Assembly: GCF_035989305.1 (NCBI RefSeq)
Contig: NZ_CP108514.1
Span: 7,978,501 to 8,042,500 of the forward strand
Length of the DNA: 64,000 nucleotides
Direction of reading: 5' to 3'
Origin: Streptomyces sp. NBC_01233
Lineage (GTDB): Bacteria; Actinomycetota; Actinomycetes; Streptomycetales; Streptomycetaceae
A model generated the notes under the pieces. That model was not told the origin of the DNA. It searched no databases and worked only from the letters and a program-made list of their open reading frames with translations. Within the stretch, counting starts at the first letter, position 1; each line of letters opens with the position of its first letter. The translations under genes and the position numbers were made by a program. This document shows, in pieces, positions 58,956-64,000 of this stretch.

Positions 58956-60982
58956 GTAAGAACCAGGAACTTGCCGACTTCATCTGGTCGGTGGCCGACC
59001 TGCTGCGCGGTGACTACAAGCGTTCGGAGTACGGAAAGGTCATCCTGCCGCTGACGGTGCTGCGCAGGCTGGACTGCGTCATGGCCCCGACCCGCCAGGC
59101 GGTGTGGGACCGGGAGGCCTCCTACACCGGGGAGAACAAGGACGGGCTGCTGCTGGCGGCCTCCAAGCTCAAGTTCTACAACCTCTCCGAGCAGACCTTC
59201 GACACGATCAGCAGCGATTCAGCCAACGTGGCGAAGAATCTCAAGGACTACATTCGGGGCTTCTCCTCCGAGGCCACCGAGATCATCAACCGCTACGAGT
59301 TTCACCTCCAGATCGACCGTCTGGACAACACCGACCTGCTCTACCAGGTGGTGCGGAAGTTCGCCGGCCTGGACCTGACCTTCGATGCCGTGGACAACCA
59401 CGACATGGGCTATGTATTCGAGGAGCTGATCCGCAAGTTTGCTGACGCTTCCAACGAGACCGCCGGTGAGCACTTCACCCCGCGCGAAGTCATCGAGCTG
59501 ATGGTCGAGCTGCTGCTGGCCCCAGACGACGACCGGCTGACGGGGGAGGGCCAGGTCGTCAAGATCCTCGACCCGGCCTGCGGCACCGGCGGCATGCTCT
59601 CGGCGACGGAGGACCACATTCGCAAGCTCAACCCGCGCGTGCGAGTCAATCTGTTTGGCCAGGAGCTCAACGCGGAGTCATACGCGATCTGTCGCTCCGA
59701 CATGTTGCTGAAGGGCCACTCTGCCAAGAACATCCGCTTCGGCAACTCCTTCAGCCAAGACGGCCACGACGGCGAGACCTTCGACTACATGCTCGCCAAC
59801 CCGCCCTTCGGTGTGGAGTGGAAGAAGGTCGAGAAGACCATCCGCCAGGAGCACGAAGACCGGGGATATGACGGCCGATTCGGAGCCGGACTACCCCGGA
59901 TCAACGACGGCTCGCTCCTGTTCTTGCAGCACATGATGAGCAAGATGCAGCCGTTGAAGAAAGATGCGGCAGGGGACGAGGTCGGTGGCACCAGACTAGC
60001 CATCGTCTTCAACGGCTCGCCGCTGTTCACCGGTGGAGCGGGATCTGGTGAGTCGGAGATCCGCAGGTGGATCATCGAGCACGACTACCTGGAGGCGATC
60101 GTCGCACTCCCCGACCAGCTCTTCTACAACACCGGGATCTCCACATACTTCTGGATCGTTACGAACCGTAAGCCCGCCGACCGCAAGGGCCACGTCGTCC
60201 TGCTTGACGCTCGTGACCAGTGGACCAAGATGCGGAGGTCCCTCGGCGAGAAGCGCAAGCAGATTACCCGGTCCCAGATCGGACGCATTTGCGCGATCTA
60301 CCGCGACGCGCTCAGTATCGCTGGCGACGAGGCCCATCCTGACTATGGGCGAGTGAAGGTCTTCGCCAACCGGGACTTCGGCTACCAGCGCATCACCGTG
60401 GACCAGCCGCTCAAGCTCCGCTTCGAGCTGACCGAAGATAGCCTCGCGCAGCTCGGCGCGTCGGCCGCTGTGAAGAAGGCGGTCGGGGACGAGCCAGCGG
60501 TCGAGTTGCTGCTTGCGGCGCTCAAGCCGCTGCTCGGATCGCACTGGTCCACCAAGGCTGCGGCATGGGATGCCCTGCGTACGGCGATGGTGGCCGGGGG
60601 CGTGTTGTGGCCGTCTGGCGCACCTTTCCAGAAGGCCATCCGGGATGCCGTGGGTCGGCCTGATCCGGAAGGTGAGGTCCAGCTCATCAAGGGCAAACCC
60701 GAGCCTGACCCTGACTTGAGGGACAACGAGAACGTCCCGCTCGACGAGGACATCGACGAGTACTTCACCCGCGAGGTGATGCCCTACGTTCCGGACGCAT
60801 GGATCGCGACATCCCGAAACTTGAAGACTAAGGAGACGGAGCGGCTCAAGCTAGGTTACGAGATCCCCTTCAACCGCCACTTCTACACCTATACAGCGCC
60901 GAGGCCGCTTGCGGAAATTGATGGGGAACTGAAGTCACTGGAGGCCGAGATTCAGGAGCTGCTTGGGGAGGTGGCAGGGTGA
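58952..60982 (+). CDS. hsdM: type I restriction-modification system, DNA methylase subunit HsdM
   Basis: A 676-residue protein with N-terminal HsdM helical domain (ELADFIWSVADLLRGDYKRS), SAM motif I ILDPACGTGGML (Asp207) and catalytic LANPPFGVEWK (Asn283), so N6-adenine methylation is expected. The C terminus is long, with a Glu-rich helix (LAEIDGELKSLEAEIQELL) for HsdS contact. TTG 58952 overlaps the previous stop and follows GAGAGGACAGGA. HsdM2S methylates; with HsdR it restricts unmodified DNA. Confidence 0.95.
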   Translation: MSKNQELADFIWSVADLLRGDYKRSEYGKVILPLTVLRRLDCVMAPTRQAVWDREASYTGENKDGLLLAASKLKFYNLSEQTFDTISSDSANVAKNLKDYIRGFSSEATEIINRYEFHLQIDRLDNTDLLYQVVRKFAGLDLTFDAVDNHDMGYVFEELIRKFADASNETAGEHFTPREVIELMVELLLAPDDDRLTGEGQVVKILDPACGTGGMLSATEDHIRKLNPRVRVNLFGQELNAESYAICRSDMLLKGHSAKNIRFGNSFSQDGHDGETFDYMLANPPFGVEWKKVEKTIRQEHEDRGYDGRFGAGLPRINDGSLLFLQHMMSKMQPLKKDAAGDEVGGTRLAIVFNGSPLFTGGAGSGESEIRRWIIEHDYLEAIVALPDQLFYNTGISTYFWIVTNRKPADRKGHVVLLDARDQWTKMRRSLGEKRKQITRSQIGRICAIYRDALSIAGDEAHPDYGRVKVFANRDFGYQRITVDQPLKLRFELTEDSLAQLGASAAVKKAVGDEPAVELLLAALKPLLGSHWSTKAAAWDALRTAMVAGGVLWPSGAPFQKAIRDAVGRPDPEGEVQLIKGKPEPDPDLRDNENVPLDEDIDEYFTREVMPYVPDAWIATSRNLKTKETERLKLGYEIPFNRHFYTYTAPRPLAEIDGELKSLEAEIQELLGEVAG

Positions 60983-62238
60983 ATGCCGTGCGACTGCGAC
61001 ACCTCGCACAGGTCAACCCTCGCTGTGCTGTATTCGACGGTCTCTCCGATGACGATGAGCTGACCTTCCTCCCTATGGAAGCGGTGTGGCCCGGGGAGCG
61101 GCTTGACGTCTCCCGTCGGCGTACCAAGGCTGCCGTGGCAACCGGATACACGCGGTTTCAGGAAGGTGACGTACTCGTCCCGAAGATCACCCCAACCTTC
61201 GAGGCGGGACGGGCTGTCCTAATTCGGGGCCTCCACAACGGAGTGGGAGCCGGTACGACTGAACTTCATGTCCTGCGGGCCGGGCCTCTGATCGATCCTC
61301 GGTTCCTCTTCTACGTTGTGAATACTCATAGTTTTCTCAAGCTGGGTGAAGCCGAGATGTACGGCGTTGCTGGACAGCAGCGCGTTCCGGATGATTTCAT
61401 TCGCGATCTGCCAGTTGCCATGCTTCCGCTGGATGAGCAGCGCCGCATCGCTGACTTTCTCGATGCCGAGGTCGCCCGGATCGACCACTTGGCGGCTCGC
61501 CAACTTTGTATGGTCGATGTCCTCGAAGAGCGGCGCATTGCCGTGACATCTCACCTCGTCTTCGGTCGTGATCGCGAGGGGGAACGGCGCGATTCAGGCA
61601 TCCCAACGATTGGATCGATCCCTGCGGCGTGGAGGTCGGCGCGGATTAAGACGTTTATGAGGGAGGTGATGGATCTCTCTGAAACCGGCGAGGAAGAACT
61701 TCTATCCGTCTCGCATCTAACTGGCGTGACGCCCCGCTCCGAAAAGGACGTCAATATGTTCTTGGCTGAGAGTATGGTGGGGTATAAGCGATGCCAGCCG
61801 GGAGATCTTGTCATTAACACCCTTTGGGCCTGGATGGGTGCTCTTGGTGTTTCCCGCTACTCGGGAATCATGAGTCCGGCCTACGGTGTTTACCGCTTGA
61901 CATCTGACGTCGTTGATTCCAGGTACCTGGATCTCCTCGTTCGAACCCCAGAGTATGTAGCCGAGATGACGAGATTCTCCAAAGGGGTCTGGACCTCTCG
62001 GCTCCGGCTGTATCCCGAATCCTTCCTGGGGTTGAGCATTCCCGTACCATCTCGAAATTCTCAAGAACTAATCGTAGAGCAGGTGGCAAGAGAAACGGCT
62101 GAGCAGGAGAGGCTTAAGTCTAGGCTGGAGTCCTTTGCTAACACGCTTGCCGAGCGCCGCCAGGCGCTGATCACCGCTGCCGTGACCGGCCAGCTCGACG
62201 TCACCACCGCTCGCCGAACGTACGACCGCGATCTCTGA
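60979..62238 (+). CDS. hsdS: type I restriction-modification system, specificity subunit HsdS
   Basis: A 419-residue protein with two target-recognition domains separated by conserved helices. PVAMLPLDEQRRIADFLDAE (about residues 145-165) and SIPVPSRNSQELIVEQVARE with QERLKSRLESFANTLAERRQ near the end are the conserved spacer regions that set the distance between half-sites. TRD2 (about 61,600-62,100) is markedly more AT-rich than the surrounding DNA and uses codons such as ATT, TAT and AAG/TTA unusual for this genome, pointing to domain exchange. GTG start overlaps hsdM (GTGA). Confidence 0.95.
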   Translation: MNAVRLRHLAQVNPRCAVFDGLSDDDELTFLPMEAVWPGERLDVSRRRTKAAVATGYTRFQEGDVLVPKITPTFEAGRAVLIRGLHNGVGAGTTELHVLRAGPLIDPRFLFYVVNTHSFLKLGEAEMYGVAGQQRVPDDFIRDLPVAMLPLDEQRRIADFLDAEVARIDHLAARQLCMVDVLEERRIAVTSHLVFGRDREGERRDSGIPTIGSIPAAWRSARIKTFMREVMDLSETGEEELLSVSHLTGVTPRSEKDVNMFLAESMVGYKRCQPGDLVINTLWAWMGALGVSRYSGIMSPAYGVYRLTSDVVDSRYLDLLVRTPEYVAEMTRFSKGVWTSRLRLYPESFLGLSIPVPSRNSQELIVEQVARETAEQERLKSRLESFANTLAERRQALITAAVTGQLDVTTARRTYDRDL

Positions 62239-62249
62239 GGGGGATTCAG

Positions 62250-64000
62250 ATGAACGACGCCCGCGTATACACCGAACAGGCATTCGAGAACGCCGTGGAA
62301 GCGGCGCTGCTGCGCAGCGGCTGGCAGCGCGGGCTGTCGAACACCTACGACCGCGCTCTCGGTATCGATGCTTCCGAGCTGTCCGAGTTCCTCCGCGCAT
62401 CGCAGAACGACGCGTGGCTGGCGCTCCAGGCCGCCTACGGCGAGGAAGAAGAGCAGGCCATCGCCCGGTTCGCGAAGCGCGTGGCGCGGGAGATTGACTC
62501 GCGAGGACTGTTGGACGTGCTGCGTCGGGGCGTGAACGACCGGAACGTGAAGATCAAACTTGCGTTCTTCCGCCCGGCGCACACCCTTGCCACCGACGCT
62601 TTGGCCGAGTACGACGCCAACCGGCTCACCTTCGTGCGCCAGTTTCACTACTCCACCGCGCGGCCGGCCGACACCCTCGACATGGCGTTTTTCCTCAACG
62701 GGCTGCCGGTCGCCTCCGTAGAGTTGAAGAACGGGCTGACCGGCCAGACCGTCGAGGACGCCAAGCGCCAGTACCGGCGGAAGCGGGATCCGAAGGAAGC
62801 GTTCTTCGCGAAGCGCAGTCTGGCCCACTTCGCGGTCGATCCGACGCTGGCATTTCTGACGACTCGTCTGGCTGGGGACGCGACCCGATTTCTCCCCTTC
62901 AACACCGGCTCCGGCGGCCCTGGCCAGATCGGCGGCGCGGGCAACGTCCCGGCTCCGACCGACGGGAAGTACCCCACCTCCTATCTCTTCGACGAGGTGT
63001 GGGCGCGGGACAACTGGCTGGAGCTGCTCCAGCGGTTCCTGCACGTGGAGGACGCCGCCGCGAAGGCCGGGCGGGCGCCGTCACACAAGCCGGGTAGCGC
63101 GCACACGCAGCCGCTGATCTTCCCCCGGTTCCACCAGTGGGACGCCGTGCGCAAGCTCATCGCGCACGCGGCCCGTCACGGTGCGGGAGAGAACTACCTG
63201 ATCCAGCACTCCGCCGGCTCGGGCAAGTCCAACACCATCGCCTGGCTCGCGCACCACCTGTCCAGCCTGCACACTTCCCACGACCTCGGGTTGATCGCGC
63301 CCGCCGCGCTCGCCTCCGGCCTGGGGGCGAACAAGCTGGTCTTCGACAAGGTCATCGTCATTACCGACCGGCGGGTGCTGGACAAGCAGCTTCAGGACAC
63401 GATCTACCAGTTCGACCACAAGGCCGGCGTGGTCGTACGGATCGACGAGAACTCCCAGCAGCTCGCGGACGCGCTGACCGGGCCGACGGCCCGAATCGTG
63501 ATCACCACGGTGCAGAAGTTCCCCTTCGTCCTGGACAAGGTCGCTGGGCTGGGTGGGCAGCGCTACGCGGTGATCATCGACGAGGCGCACTCCTCGCAGG
63601 GCGGGGAGAGCGCGGCGGCACTGAAGAAGGCGCTGGGACGTCTCGGCTCGGACGCGGTAGACGAGGACGGCGACCCGCTGACGGCCGCAGCCCTGGCGCG
63701 CGGCAAGCAGCCGAACCTGTCCTTCTTCGCGTTCACGGCTACCCCCAAGGCGAAGACGATCGACCTCTTCGGCACCCCTTACCTCAACCCCGGCTCGGGG
63801 GAGCAGGAGAAGGGACCGTTCCACGTCTACTCCATGCGGCAGGCCATCGAGGAGGGCTTCATCCTCGACGTGCTCGGTAACTACATCACCTACGCCACAT
63901 ACTTCAAGCTCCAGGAGGCTGCCGCCGACGAGGCTGAGCAGCAGGTGGACCCCCGTAAGGCCCGCTCGAAGCTGGTGAGGGCCGCGCTGATGTCGGAGGC
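62250..64000 (+). CDS. hsdR: type I restriction enzyme, restriction and translocation subunit HsdR (3' end outside window)
   Basis: The first 583 codons are present. The N-terminal nuclease domain contains VASVELKNGLTGQ (Glu158, Lys160 of the PD-(D/E)xK site). The motor has Walker A HSAGSGKSNTIAW (about 320-332), TDRRVLDKQL, motif II IIDEAHSSQ (Asp444) and FTATPKAKT (motif III). ATG 62250 follows GAGGGGGATTC 12 bp after hsdS. The gene is intact to the window edge. Confidence 0.95.
   Translation, partial: MNDARVYTEQAFENAVEAALLRSGWQRGLSNTYDRALGIDASELSEFLRASQNDAWLALQAAYGEEEEQAIARFAKRVAREIDSRGLLDVLRRGVNDRNVKIKLAFFRPAHTLATDALAEYDANRLTFVRQFHYSTARPADTLDMAFFLNGLPVASVELKNGLTGQTVEDAKRQYRRKRDPKEAFFAKRSLAHFAVDPTLAFLTTRLAGDATRFLPFNTGSGGPGQIGGAGNVPAPTDGKYPTSYLFDEVWARDNWLELLQRFLHVEDAAAKAGRAPSHKPGSAHTQPLIFPRFHQWDAVRKLIAHAARHGAGENYLIQHSAGSGKSNTIAWLAHHLSSLHTSHDLGLIAPAALASGLGANKLVFDKVIVITDRRVLDKQLQDTIYQFDHKAGVVVRIDENSQQLADALTGPTARIVITTVQKFPFVLDKVAGLGGQRYAVIIDEAHSSQGGESAAALKKALGRLGSDAVDEDGDPLTAAALARGKQPNLSFFAFTATPKAKTIDLFGTPYLNPGSGEQEKGPFHVYSMRQAIEEGFILDVLGNYITYATYFKLQEAAADEAEQQVDPRKARSKLVRAALMSE

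Noticed and set aside
1..64000. CRISPR array, rRNA operon, polyketide or NRPS modules
   Set aside because: No regularly spaced repeats, no rRNA-like sequence and no large modular synthase were seen on either strand.

Overview
The window looks like a Streptomyces or close relative: very high GC, GTG/TTG starts, ATGA/GTGA/TGATG gene junctions, and typical families (WhiB-like, DUF2637, DUF3558 lipoprotein, Zn-ribbon/XRE regulators, an IS5-type transposase with a winged-helix passenger). It is almost entirely accessory DNA; apart from a lysyl-tRNA synthetase there is no housekeeping block. It could be a chromosome arm or a large plasmid.

Left part (1-9.5 kb): a mobilizable replicon or integrative element. 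A minus-strand chain of mostly coupled genes (small protein, replication-initiator-like protein, DnaC/IstB-like ATPase, WhiB-like regulator, DUF2637 membrane protein, small protein, MobC-like protein) faces a plus-strand XRE repressor, an ImmA/IrrE peptidase and a polytopic membrane protein. The divergent region carries four TCTAGA sites and strong hairpins. 9.7-17 kb: HAD hydrolase, a large orphan protein, an endonuclease VII-type protein, a deoxyribosyltransferase-like protein, a kinase-like protein and a nitrilase-superfamily protein, followed by a gene graveyard (15.4-17.9 kb) with a duplicated segment. 17.9-23.7 kb: a minus-strand run of methyltransferase, QueD-like protein, two 2H phosphoesterases (2'-5' RNA ligase family), an EEP nuclease/phosphatase and a DEDDh exonuclease. 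23.9-26.5 kb: an IS5-like element whose left end recurs in inverted orientation and has truncated two genes. 26.5-33.4 kb: two APH-like kinases, a double-HTH protein, a glutamine synthetase-like ligase with an amino-acid permease, and small proteins.

Right-centre (33.6-54.4 kb) is the most interesting region. Two paralogous regulators (Zn ribbon plus XRE helix-turn-helix) bracket it. The palindrome ATCAC-N4-GTGAT occurs upstream of the first regulator, upstream of a six-gene translationally coupled operon (APH-like kinase, radical SAM/SPASM protein, nucleoside-phosphorylase-like protein, SDR, nucleotidyltransferase, alpha-oxoamine synthase; 41.35-46.65 kb), and between an ATP-grasp ligase and a HAD/reductase pair. 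I read this as a candidate undescribed small-molecule pathway with its own regulon. A LysRS gene and a degenerate tRNA-like sequence lie inside it. The radical SAM protein has Tyr in place of the third cluster cysteine.

Right end (57.2 kb to the edge): a type I restriction-modification operon (hsdM, hsdS, hsdR; the last cut by the window edge), preceded in the same operon by a second methylase-like protein with an N-terminal helix-turn-helix and an altered catalytic motif. Relics between these blocks include an internally deleted IS21-like element (37.07-37.32 kb), frameshifted HD-domain and VOC genes, and a transposase tail.
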